Source: Pseudoalteromonas luteoviolacea (GTDB taxonomy: Bacteria; Pseudomonadota; Gammaproteobacteria; Enterobacterales; Alteromonadaceae). From it: 64,000 bases of DNA. Shown here piece by piece: positions 56,326 through 63,312 of this stretch. Where the stretch lies: contig NZ_MAUJ01000009.1 in assembly GCF_001696455.1 (NCBI RefSeq), positions 1-64,000 on the forward strand. The letters are read 5' to 3'. The notes beneath the pieces are model-generated. The model saw only the letters and a program-made list of their open reading frames with translations. It was not told the DNA's origin and made no database searches. The number at the start of each line of letters is the position of its first letter. The stretch's first letter is position 1. A program made the position numbers and the translations under genes.

Positions 56326-57114
56326 ATGAAACAAGCACTACTATTGACTGCCATTTTATCCTCTGCCCCTGTACTGGCACATAACGACAATCATATTTCA
56401 TTCTCTAGCGACAATTGTCAGATTGAATTTCAAAATAATGTCGCGATTACACCTACGGAAGTGGCGATTACCACAGCCAATTCACAAAGGCTTACCATTG
56501 ATGCTGACGGTCAAACCTTTATCAATGGCCAACAAGTCGATGTTTCTGAACAGCAGCAGCGCGCACTCACGCATTATGCGGATACGCTGCGAGTCGAATT
56601 GCCAAAAGTCGCTGAGATGGCAACGGATGCCGTCGACTTAGCCGAGGTAGCGCTCAATGAAGTGGCAATTGCATTTGATTTAAATGGATTAGAGAAACTC
56701 TCTTCAATGCTTGAAGAAATCAATCAAGAAGTCCACGCTACATTTTATCAACAAGGCAGTTTTGTGATGGGGGAGCAAGCGTTTAATGACTTCAGTGAAA
56801 ACTTTGAAAATCAGTTTGAGGAACGTATTGAAAAAGCCGTAAAAAGCGCGATGTTTGAGTCCATTGGCTCTTTGCTTGTCACGATTGGTTCTGAAATGAA
56901 CAACTCGAATGGCAACATGCAAGCTTTTGAACAGCGTATGGAAAACATGGGTAAGCAAATAGAAGAAAAAGTCTCAGCCCAAGCTGAGCATTTAGAACAG
57001 CAAGCAGAATCAATGTGCGATAACTTTGCACACATTGCTGAACAAGAAACTGCTTTATCTCATGCTATCCCGGCGTTATCCAGCTATAGCCTCATGCGCG
57101 TTACAGCACAATAG
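56326..57114 (+). CDS. YggN-like (DUF2884) periplasmic protein
   Basis: This 262-residue protein has a signal peptide (MKQALLLTAILSSAPVLA) and then the DUF2884/YggN arrangement: SSDNCQIEFQNNVAITP, RLTIDADGQTFINGQQV, and a long helical acidic part with several methionines (NSNGNMQAFEQRMENMGKQIEE). Two Cys (one in DNCQIEF and one in ESMCDNF) may form a disulfide. Function unknown. AAGGA lies 7 nt before ATG 56326; an upstream ATG at 56308 would spoil the signal peptide. Confidence 0.82.
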   Translation: MKQALLLTAILSSAPVLAHNDNHISFSSDNCQIEFQNNVAITPTEVAITTANSQRLTIDADGQTFINGQQVDVSEQQQRALTHYADTLRVELPKVAEMATDAVDLAEVALNEVAIAFDLNGLEKLSSMLEEINQEVHATFYQQGSFVMGEQAFNDFSENFENQFEERIEKAVKSAMFESIGSLLVTIGSEMNNSNGNMQAFEQRMENMGKQIEEKVSAQAEHLEQQAESMCDNFAHIAEQETALSHAIPALSSYSLMRVTAQ

Positions 57115-57152
57115 CAAGATTTCCAACCAAATCAGTGGTGAGCTCGTCGTTA

Positions 57153-58580
57153 TTACTCACCACTTTTCATTTGCGCAATGAGCTGACCGAGCTTTTTCAA
57201 ATGCGCTTCCACGTGTTCATCCCAAGGCAATCCATAACTCATTCGAATGCAATTTTGAAAGCGCTCAGAGGCACTAAATAACTGCCCTGGCGTTACACTC
57301 ACCCCCTGCGCCATAGCAAGAGAGAATAATTTTCCACCGTCAAAACCAGTGCCCAATTCAAGCCAAACCACACAACCGCCACCCGGATCGCTAACACGTA
57401 CATCCGATGGGAAAAATTGACGAATACAGCTGAGCATTTTCTGTTTATTGTCCATCAAGCGCAGTCTTAATTTTCGTAAGTGGCGCTCATAATCTCCTGA
57501 TGCCAAATAGTCGGCCAACACCCACTGATTAATCAAAGAAGAAGAGCAACTCAAAGCGCGCTTGATACGTCGAGCGCGCGCCACAAAGCCCGGCGCGACC
57601 ATCCACCCGACACGGTAGCTGGGTGCAGCCGTTTTCGAAAAGGAGTCACACGTGATCACCTGCCCAGCAGCAGCATAATATTGCGCCGGTTTTCCGCGAT
57701 ATTTAGAAAAGTGCAGGTCGCCATAAACGTCATCTTCAATCAGTGTCACGTTTTTAGACACCAGTATCTCTAACAGTGCTTTTCGCCTGCTCTCAGGCAT
57801 AACACTCCCAAGTGGATTATTGATACTTGTTGAGCATATACAAGCACTTACATCATGCTCGTTGAGGGCCTTTTCTAGATCTTCTAACCACAGACCATCG
57901 TCTGGACAAACCGGGATCTCGAGGGCACGCAGACCTAAATTTTCGATAAGTTCGATGATGCCGAAATAGCAAGGTGATTCAATCGCAACGACTTCACCAG
58001 GTTTGGTAACGCACTGCAATGCTATGGCCAACGCCTCTTGTGCACCGTTGGTGATCACAATATCATCCATGGAAATGGCAAGGCCCATCTGTAAATATCG
58101 TTGTGCAATTTGACGCTTTAACCGCTCTAAGCCATCCATCGCACCATATTCTAAAATTTGGCTACCCGCTTGCTTTAATGCCTGTCGCATCATTTTTGCC
58201 AGCACGTGTTCATTGCTCATAACAGAGACAGGGTTAGCGATACCAAAAGGTGCACTGTGAGGCGAATGTATTCCCTCATAAACCTGTTCAATCAAAGATT
58301 GCTTATTAACCTCTGTTGGTTTGACAGGCAATTTGCAGCGCTTGGGCAGCGCACTTTTCTCACAATCGCTCAGAAAATATCCTGATTTTTCCTTCGAGTA
58401 TATGCGCCCTTGCGCTTCCAGCTGATAATAGGCCTGCTTTACCGTCGGAATGCTCACCGACAATTGTTGCGCCAACTTACGCAATGACGGCAACTTAGTA
58501 CCTGGACTCAGTAACTCATTCGTAATCATCTCATTGATCACATCAATTACCTGTTGGTAAAGGAATTGGCCATGATGCAT
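57153..58580 (-). CDS. MocR/PdxR-type GntR regulator with aminotransferase domain
   Basis: This 475-residue protein has an N-terminal GntR winged helix (about 5-75, LRKLAQQLSVSIPTVKQAYYQLE) and a fold-type-I aminotransferase-like domain with the PLP lysine in CDSFSKTAAPSYRVGW. MocR regulators bind PLP and usually control an adjacent divergent gene. Here that gene is the EamA transporter at 58703. ATG 58580 has GGAGAAATCG just upstream; 58613 has no good site. Whether it is PdxR itself is unclear: no pyridoxal synthase gene is next to it. Confidence 0.88.
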   Translation of the reverse strand: MHHGQFLYQQVIDVINEMITNELLSPGTKLPSLRKLAQQLSVSIPTVKQAYYQLEAQGRIYSKEKSGYFLSDCEKSALPKRCKLPVKPTEVNKQSLIEQVYEGIHSPHSAPFGIANPVSVMSNEHVLAKMMRQALKQAGSQILEYGAMDGLERLKRQIAQRYLQMGLAISMDDIVITNGAQEALAIALQCVTKPGEVVAIESPCYFGIIELIENLGLRALEIPVCPDDGLWLEDLEKALNEHDVSACICSTSINNPLGSVMPESRRKALLEILVSKNVTLIEDDVYGDLHFSKYRGKPAQYYAAAGQVITCDSFSKTAAPSYRVGWMVAPGFVARARRIKRALSCSSSLINQWVLADYLASGDYERHLRKLRLRLMDNKQKMLSCIRQFFPSDVRVSDPGGGCVVWLELGTGFDGGKLFSLAMAQGVSVTPGQLFSASERFQNCIRMSYGLPWDEHVEAHLKKLGQLIAQMKSGE

Positions 58581-58600
58581 CGATTTCTCCCGCTCGCCAT

Positions 58601-58638
58601 CTGTATAGGTCAAAAAACCTTTTTTCTGTATCTATTAT
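58601..58638 (+). promoter_or_regulatory. MocR/EamA divergent control region
   Basis: Two direct copies of CTGTAT lie 25 bp apart (58601 and 58626), and a good -10 TATTAT (58633-58638) faces the transporter gene, with a poor -35 (TCAAAA, 58610-58615). Direct repeats upstream of a promoter with a weak -35 are the usual layout for activation by MocR proteins. This is inferred from pattern only. Confidence 0.45.
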
Positions 58639-58702
58639 ACACAGAGTAACGGAGTAAACTGCAACTCGATGCAATAATCAAGTTATATCAAAGGGAACGA
58701 CA

Positions 58703-59629
58703 ATGAAAAATTGGCTGTTATATATCATTACAGTTCTGATCTGGGGCTCTACATGGCTGGCAATCGAATTTCAACTTGGCCAAGTTAATGAGGTTGTCTC
58801 ACTCTTTTACCGTTTTGCGATTTCAGCACTTTGTATGTGGGGTTTTGTACTGTGGCGTAAGCTGCCAATGCTGCAATTTACACTGGTAGATCATGGCTTT
58901 TTTATCTTGTTAGCCATGGGTAACTTTGGTCTTAACTACTTACTGTTATATTGGGCACAGGGCAGTCTCACTTCGGCTATGGCCTCCATTGCATTTTCAT
59001 TTATGCTGGTTTTAAACATACTGAATACTCGGCTATTTTTTGCAAAGCCTATCGCACTGAAAACCTATTTTGGCGCGCTATTAGGTGTCACAGGCATTAT
59101 CGCTTTATTTTGGCAAGACCTCAGCGCTGCCAGTTTTTCTTCTGCGACCTTTGTTGGACTCGTATTGGCGTTGTCAGGCACCTTCATCGCCTCTTTGGGT
59201 AACATGGTTAGTATTCGTAACTCCAACCGTGCAATCGGTGTGTTAGAAGGCAACGCGTGGGGCATGCTATACAGCAGCATATTACTTGGTCTGTACGTCC
59301 TATTCAGCCCACAGTCCTTTTTAATTCAAGCAGATACGAGTTATTGGGTGTCTTTATTTTACCTTGCAATTTTTGGCACCGTGATCGCCTTTGCTTGTTA
59401 CTTTTCATTACTCAAAAATATTGGCCCCGAACGCGCAAGTTACATTATTGTTCTGTTCCCTGTCGTTGCTGTATTACTGAGTACCTGGTTTGAAGGCTTT
59501 ACTTGGCAGCTAAATACATTTGTTGGCTTTGGGTTGATTTGCTTTGGCAACTTATTGGTATTGATGCCAAAAAAAGTCATTGCCAAATTCATGCGACGCC
59601 CAGTACCACACGCAGCCAATATTAATTAA
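58703..59629 (+). CDS. EamA/DMT-family transporter paired with a MocR regulator
   Basis: This 308-residue protein has ten predicted membrane helices in two EamA repeats. It begins NWLLYIITVLIWGSTWLAIEFQ, a typical DMT N-terminus; GTVIAFACYFSLLKNIGPERASYI is the second-repeat signature. The divergent MocR suggests that its substrate is an amino compound or a B6 vitamer; this is inference. Its 3' end overlaps the convergent kinase gene by 8 bp. Confidence 0.86.
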   Translation: MKNWLLYIITVLIWGSTWLAIEFQLGQVNEVVSLFYRFAISALCMWGFVLWRKLPMLQFTLVDHGFFILLAMGNFGLNYLLLYWAQGSLTSAMASIAFSFMLVLNILNTRLFFAKPIALKTYFGALLGVTGIIALFWQDLSAASFSSATFVGLVLALSGTFIASLGNMVSIRNSNRAIGVLEGNAWGMLYSSILLGLYVLFSPQSFLIQADTSYWVSLFYLAIFGTVIAFACYFSLLKNIGPERASYIIVLFPVVAVLLSTWFEGFTWQLNTFVGFGLICFGNLLVLMPKKVIAKFMRRPVPHAANIN

Positions 59630-60461
59630 GCACTTTAAATTGCAACAGCGCCGCTTTGCATTTGATCAGAGCAGGTGTTGTTGCAATCAAATCTCCATCC
59701 GCTTCAATTGCTAAACCAGACGTTTTAATTTCAAGTTGTTGGCACCGCCTGACACTCACCCAAGGCAATCGAGTATGCTGCCCAAACAACATCAGCGCAA
59801 AACACCATAGTCGTTTATACCAAACAACAGCTGGGATAGTGATCACTTGTAACACCCCATCGTCGAGTTGCGCATCTGGGGCTGGTGTTAAGCCCGCGGC
59901 AAAATGACGTCCATTGCTAAACAGACACATCATGGTGGCTCGCTGCCCATATTCGAATTCGATTGGTGTGCCTCGGTATGAAGCCAGCTTCATAATGCCT
60001 GCGATAGTATAGCTCAGCTTGCCAAAAGGCTTCTTGCCACCCATAGCTGATACGACTTCCGCATTGAAACCGACACCTGCCATGTTAATAAAGTAACGGT
60101 TTCCAATCAGACCAACGTCAACACTGCGCACTTTGCCTGCAAATATCGTATTTCGCCACTGCTGCATGGAATAGCCAAACTGGCGACTAAAATCATTGCC
60201 AGTGCCACAAGGCAACAAAGATAATACAACTTGAGTTCCCCCAATGGCATTTGCAGCCAAATTAAGGGTGCCATCTCCTCCCAGTACGATTATCTGAGTG
60301 TAATTAGGAATAAGGCCTTTTATCCGTTCAAGATCCGTTTCAAAATGACCACATGTCTCATACCAATACAGCTGTATTGCATGGACTTTTGCCTGTGCCT
60401 TTAACCAGTTTGAGTGTGCTGAAAACGTCTTCCCCTGCTGCGGCCTATAAATCACTAACAA
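59622..60461 (-). CDS. Diacylglycerol kinase / YegS-like lipid kinase
   Basis: This 279-residue cytoplasmic lipid kinase has the DAGK catalytic signature VLGGDGTLNLAANA (about 79) and LLPCGTGNDFSRQFG, then DVGLIGNRYFINMAGVGFNAEV. The C-terminal beta-rich domain is typical. The likely product is phosphatidic acid from diacylglycerol or a similar lipid. TTG at 60461 is used: GGGAG lies 9 nt upstream and MLVIYRPQQG matches the family start. Two ARG-box-like palindromes flank its putative promoter. Confidence 0.85.
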   Translation of the reverse strand: MLVIYRPQQGKTFSAHSNWLKAQAKVHAIQLYWYETCGHFETDLERIKGLIPNYTQIIVLGGDGTLNLAANAIGGTQVVLSLLPCGTGNDFSRQFGYSMQQWRNTIFAGKVRSVDVGLIGNRYFINMAGVGFNAEVVSAMGGKKPFGKLSYTIAGIMKLASYRGTPIEFEYGQRATMMCLFSNGRHFAAGLTPAPDAQLDDGVLQVITIPAVVWYKRLWCFALMLFGQHTRLPWVSVRRCQQLEIKTSGLAIEADGDLIATTPALIKCKAALLQFKVLN

Positions 60462-60489
60462 ACAACATAACTCCCAAAATAAAATTATC

Positions 60490-60566
60490 TGAATAACTAT
60501 TCACATATAATATTAAAACCCTATAAAACCTCAATAAACTGAAAAAATTAAATGAATAGTTATTCA
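60490..60566. promoter_or_regulatory. Pair of ARG-box-like operators
   Basis: TGAATAACTATTCA (60490-60503) and TGAATAGTTATTCA (60553-60566) are exact reverse complements, each almost fully palindromic. Both have the TGAAT-N4-ATTCA form of the ArgR box (consensus TGAATWWWWATTCA) with one G/C in the centre. Centres are 63 bp apart, six helical turns. They flank a minus-strand promoter at 60507-60534. A different regulator with the same half-site cannot be excluded. Confidence 0.6.
60507..60534 (-). promoter_or_regulatory. Putative promoter of the lipid kinase gene
   Basis: Minus strand: -35 TTGAGG (60529-60534), 16-bp spacer, -10 TATTAT (60507-60512), giving a start near 60500. That start lies inside the first ARG-box-like site, where a bound repressor would block transcription. 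Confidence 0.45.
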
Positions 60567-60711
60567 AACCTTAAAATTACATCATAAAAAAAAAGAAATA
60601 TTCATTAGTTTTTCTAATGCGACAACCGCAATTTTTATCGTTTTAAATTTGTCCAAAGTGAATGCAAAATAACCATGTAACCAATCAATAGTCATCGTAG
60701 GAGACACAGAT

Positions 60712-60861
60712 ATGCTTAATACAGCTGCTGCGTGCAGCAACACGCAAACCACAACAAACCCAACTTTAAACACTATCCAAGCGCCACGCGTTCAGTGGAT
60801 GCAGTGGTTGAGTAAAATTGGCCGATCTTTGCAGCTAAATTATGTGGTCATGCATAAGTAA
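60712..60861 (+). CDS. 49-residue small protein of unknown function
   Basis: ATG at 60712 is preceded by TAGGAGACACAGAT, a strong ribosome binding site, and the frame is open for 49 codons to TAA. The product begins MLNTAAACSNTQTTTNP, a Thr/Asn-rich stretch with one Cys, and ends with a more hydrophobic, basic part containing QWMQWLSKIGRSLQLNYVV that could form an amphipathic helix. A perfect intrinsic terminator follows 17 bp after the stop. I do not recognise a family. It could instead be the coding part of a small regulatory RNA. Promoter not identified with confidence. Confidence 0.58.
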   Translation: MLNTAAACSNTQTTTNPTLNTIQAPRVQWMQWLSKIGRSLQLNYVVMHK

Positions 60862-60877
60862 ATCTGTTAATTCCTCT

Positions 60878-60908
60878 ATGTGGCATTATCTATTGATGCC
60901 ACATTTTT
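60878..60908 (+). terminator. Rho-independent terminator after the small ORF
   Basis: ATGTGGCAT-tatctattg-ATGCCACAT is a perfect 9-bp stem followed by TTTT. It lies 17 bp after the small ORF stop and about 125 bp before the tRNA promoter, so it belongs to the small transcript. The remaining sequence to 61032 is AT-rich with nothing recognised. Confidence 0.82.
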
Positions 60909-61032
60909 CGCGTCAAAGCGCTGCTCACCCTAAAAATTTCCCGTAAATACTCCTTCAAAGTACAAATTTCGGGCAAAAAATTCAATAACTTCGGTTTTTT
61001 GTGTGTTTTTTCAGCAAACGATTAAAAAACTA

Positions 61033-61061
61033 TTTACAGCACCCAATTCGATAAGTATTAT
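61033..61061 (+). promoter_or_regulatory. Promoter of the tRNA-Ser pair
   Basis: -35 TTTACA (61033-61038), 17-bp spacer, -10 TATTAT (61056-61061), ten bases before the first tRNA. An A/T-rich tract precedes the -35. Both hexamers and spacing are near ideal. Confidence 0.78.
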
Positions 61062-61071
61062 CTTTGCCCAT

Positions 61072-61162
61072 GGAGAGATGGCTGAGTGGTTGAAAGCACC
61101 GGTCTTGAAAACCGGCATACGTTAATAGCGTATCTAGGGTTCAAATCCCTATCTCTCCGCCA
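61072..61162 (+). tRNA. tRNA-Ser (anticodon TGA)
   Basis: This 91-nt class II tRNA has the acceptor GGAGAGA pairing with TCTCTCC, encoded CCA, the anticodon TGA in GTCTTGAAAACC, a long variable arm, and a T-arm TAGGG-TTCAAAT-CCCTA. It reads UCA and other UCN codons. The first of two serine tRNAs in tandem. Confidence 0.97.
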
Positions 61163-61181
61163 TTTTTAAAAGTTTTGCGTC

Positions 61182-61274
61182 GGAGAGGTGGCCGAGTGGC
61201 TGAAGGCGCTCCCCTGCTAAGGGAGTATAGGGTTTGTAGCCCTATCGAGGGTTCGAATCCCTCCCCCTCCGCCA
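61182..61274 (+). tRNA. tRNA-Ser (anticodon GCT)
   Basis: This 93-nt class II tRNA has the anticodon GCT in CCCCTGCTAAGGG, a long variable arm, T-arm GAGGG-TTCGAAT-CCCTC and an encoded CCA. It reads AGC/AGU. The acceptor 5' strand GGAGAGG faces CCCCTCC, leaving an A5-C68 mismatch. It follows the tRNA-Ser(TGA) by 19 bp, on the same transcript. Confidence 0.95.
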
Positions 61275-61287
61275 GTTCTTTGTGAAG

Positions 61288-61312
61288 AAACCGTCCATTG
61301 GACGGTTTTTTT
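61288..61312 (+). terminator. Rho-independent terminator of the tRNA-Ser operon
   Basis: AACCGTCC-ATT-GGACGGTT followed by TTTTT lies 14 bp after the second tRNA. A strong intrinsic terminator. Confidence 0.92.
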
Positions 61313-61442
61313 ATGCCTAAATTTTGTCATCCTATTTATTCCCTTTCATACACCAATCTTTTTTTACTGTACTTTTCTCTTTCAATCAACTGGTCAGATG
61401 TGTTAACAATAATAAGATGAAATCACTTTGGCTTGTGTAAGT

Positions 61443-62195
61443 ATGCAGATCCATTTTATTGAAGGTTACATCCAACAAATTTATTTAGTCGAATACGCCG
61501 ACAAACTTCTACTTCTGGATGGATGCTGTCGAGCGGATGTGGATATGGTGTGCGATTACATTACGCATACGCTTTCAAGACCAATTACTGACTTGAAGTT
61601 AGTCGTTGTCACCCATATGCACCCGGATCATGCTGGCGGCGCTCACCTTCTGCGCTCGAAAACAGGCGCAAAAATCGCCGCAGCCAAAGTTGCAGGACAT
61701 TGGTACAGTGGCTTAGATGGCATATTGATGCATTGGTCAGATATGATTTTAGCGCTGTGGGTTGCTGGCAGAAAAAACAAAACGAAGAAGAATATTTGGT
61801 ATTCGAGAAAGTTAAGCGCAGATCACTACCTTGAGGATGCTGAGCTGCTACCTGGCTTCGAGGACTGGCAAGCAAGACATACCCCAGGCCACACTGACCG
61901 AGATTTGTCCCTTTACCATCAAGCACGTAGTTGTATTTATGTCGCCGATTTATTCGTTAAAGTACGGGGGGTTTTCATTCCCCCTTATCCCGTTTTCTAC
62001 CCTAATCGATATCGAAGCTCATTAGCATTAGTGAAAAACCTTAAGCCCAATACCATTATTTTAGCCCATCAAGGTGAAATAGACTTTCAAGATATAGATT
62101 TTGAGAAGCTGGAAAATCAAGCCCCTAGCATTCCCGTCACACATTGGCGTTCCGTCAAGGCCAAAACGAAGCGCGCATTGGGTTTGGCTAAATAG
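61443..62195 (+). CDS. Metallo-beta-lactamase fold hydrolase
   Basis: This 250-residue hydrolase has the zinc motif THMHPDHAGG (about residue 58), His in RHTPGHTD, Asp in VADLF and His in LAHQGE, so both metal sites look complete. No signal peptide. Members include glyoxalase II, lactonases and ribonucleases; the substrate is not evident. ATG 61443 is favoured over the TTG at 61428; neither has a clear ribosome binding site. It is convergent with the kynureninase-like gene, 4 bp between stops, so a shared transcript is excluded. Confidence 0.85.
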   Translation: MQIHFIEGYIQQIYLVEYADKLLLLDGCCRADVDMVCDYITHTLSRPITDLKLVVVTHMHPDHAGGAHLLRSKTGAKIAAAKVAGHWYSGLDGILMHWSDMILALWVAGRKNKTKKNIWYSRKLSADHYLEDAELLPGFEDWQARHTPGHTDRDLSLYHQARSCIYVADLFVKVRGVFIPPYPVFYPNRYRSSLALVKNLKPNTIILAHQGEIDFQDIDFEKLENQAPSIPVTHWRSVKAKTKRALGLAK

Positions 62196-62199
62196 TCCG

Positions 62200-63312
62200 C
62201 TAATCGACGAAACGCTGCACAGTGTCAACAAAACGCGTCACTTGCTCATGATTATTGTAAATGTGTGGCGACACACGTATGCCGTATTTTCTGACATCAA
62301 TGGCCACCCCTTGCGCTTTCAAAGCTTGAGCACAGGCTTCTAGCTGCTTGCCCGGATGGATAATGGCAGTCCCTGAACATCTTGATGACTCTTGTGGCGA
62401 CATGCACCAAGGCGATAATGCCTGCCAAATGTTCTCTAGCAAGCCTAAGTTATGCGCCCGTACTTTTTCACTTCCCATTTGGGCAAATGCGTCGATACTA
62501 TGTCCTGCCAAAATATAAGGGGCAACCGATGGTGTGCCGCCCCAAAAGCGCAACACCGTATCATGTGGCGCGAAGTGATGGATATCAAATTCAAATGGGT
62601 TTTGATGAGAGAACCACCCCACATCTTTTGGCTTACACTCAGACACTCTCTGTGGGTTAACCCACAAATAGCCAGCGCCTGGGCCACCACACAACCATTT
62701 AACACTGGAGCCCACCACGCAATCTGCCTGCCACGCATGTAAATCAATCGGCAAGATACCCGCAGATTGCGCAATATCGACCACGACACGGGCACTGTGC
62801 TGCTTAGCACAGGAGATGACTTCGCTTACAGGCGCTTGCTGACCAGTATTAGAGTACACATGACTGACAAACACTAAATCATATTCAGCGCTCAAGTGCT
62901 GCTGCCAAGTATCTAAACAGCTCATGTCTTCTGAGTCGGGTATGAAAGTCAGTTCAGCATCTTGTAGTGCCTGCTGTAGTACAAACCCCATACTTGGAAA
63001 GTCATGCTCGCTCAACAGCACCTTTACTTTTCTTTGTTGAAAGTCTGGTACGCTCATTAACCACTTGGTTAACCCACTCGACAAATTAGTTTGTGGGCAA
63101 AACTCACCGGCTCTGCCACCGAGTAACTTCGCAAGCGCTAGCCTGAATCGCTCAATGCCCTCAAGCCACTGCTGCCAGGGTTCTTGATTAAGCTGCTGCC
63201 ATGGCGCCATAAACTGATTGTTAAAATCATCTTGTGCACTTTTTAGCATGCGCCCCACAGAGTGGCTTAGTAAATAATCTTGCGAAGGCAAGTAAAAGTC
63301 ATTAGCTTGCAT
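62200..63312 (-). CDS. Kynureninase-like class V aminotransferase-fold PLP enzyme
   Basis: This protein has 370 residues. The PLP-binding Lys205 is in VVGSSVKWLCGGPGAGYLWV, followed by DVGWFSHQNPFEFD, then RFWGGTPSVAPY, and GIRVSPHIYNN near the C-terminus; these match the order and form of kynureninase blocks (YKYLNAG, VGWFGH, GIRVAP). Kynureninase hydrolyses kynurenine to anthranilate and alanine. Other class V enzymes such as cysteine desulfurase-like proteins are less likely given these blocks. ATG 63312 has AAGGA upstream and overlaps the dioxygenase-like gene by 11 bp, implying coupling. The substrate is unproven. Confidence 0.8.
   Translation of the reverse strand: MQANDFYLPSQDYLLSHSVGRMLKSAQDDFNNQFMAPWQQLNQEPWQQWLEGIERFRLALAKLLGGRAGEFCPQTNLSSGLTKWLMSVPDFQQRKVKVLLSEHDFPSMGFVLQQALQDAELTFIPDSEDMSCLDTWQQHLSAEYDLVFVSHVYSNTGQQAPVSEVISCAKQHSARVVVDIAQSAGILPIDLHAWQADCVVGSSVKWLCGGPGAGYLWVNPQRVSECKPKDVGWFSHQNPFEFDIHHFAPHDTVLRFWGGTPSVAPYILAGHSIDAFAQMGSEKVRAHNLGLLENIWQALSPWCMSPQESSRCSGTAIIHPGKQLEACAQALKAQGVAIDVRKYGIRVSPHIYNNHEQVTRFVDTVQRFVD

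Noticed and set aside
57153..58580. Ordinary aminotransferase
   Set aside because: The N-terminal GntR helix-turn-helix and divergent transporter identify a MocR-type regulator.
58626..58644. LexA-like sequence CTGTATCTATTATACACAG upstream of the EamA transporter
   Set aside because: The spacing between CTGT and ACAG is too long for a LexA box (needs eight bases), and the place fits a MocR control region better.
61072..61312. tRNA-Ser genes as an integration site for a genomic island
   Set aside because: No integrase, no partial tRNA repeat and no mobile genes follow; the next genes look chromosomal.
61443..62195. Metallo-beta-lactamase fold gene as part of the IDO/kynureninase-like unit (formamidase role)
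   Set aside because: It is convergent with that unit, so not co-transcribed, and nothing in its sequence points to formamidase activity.
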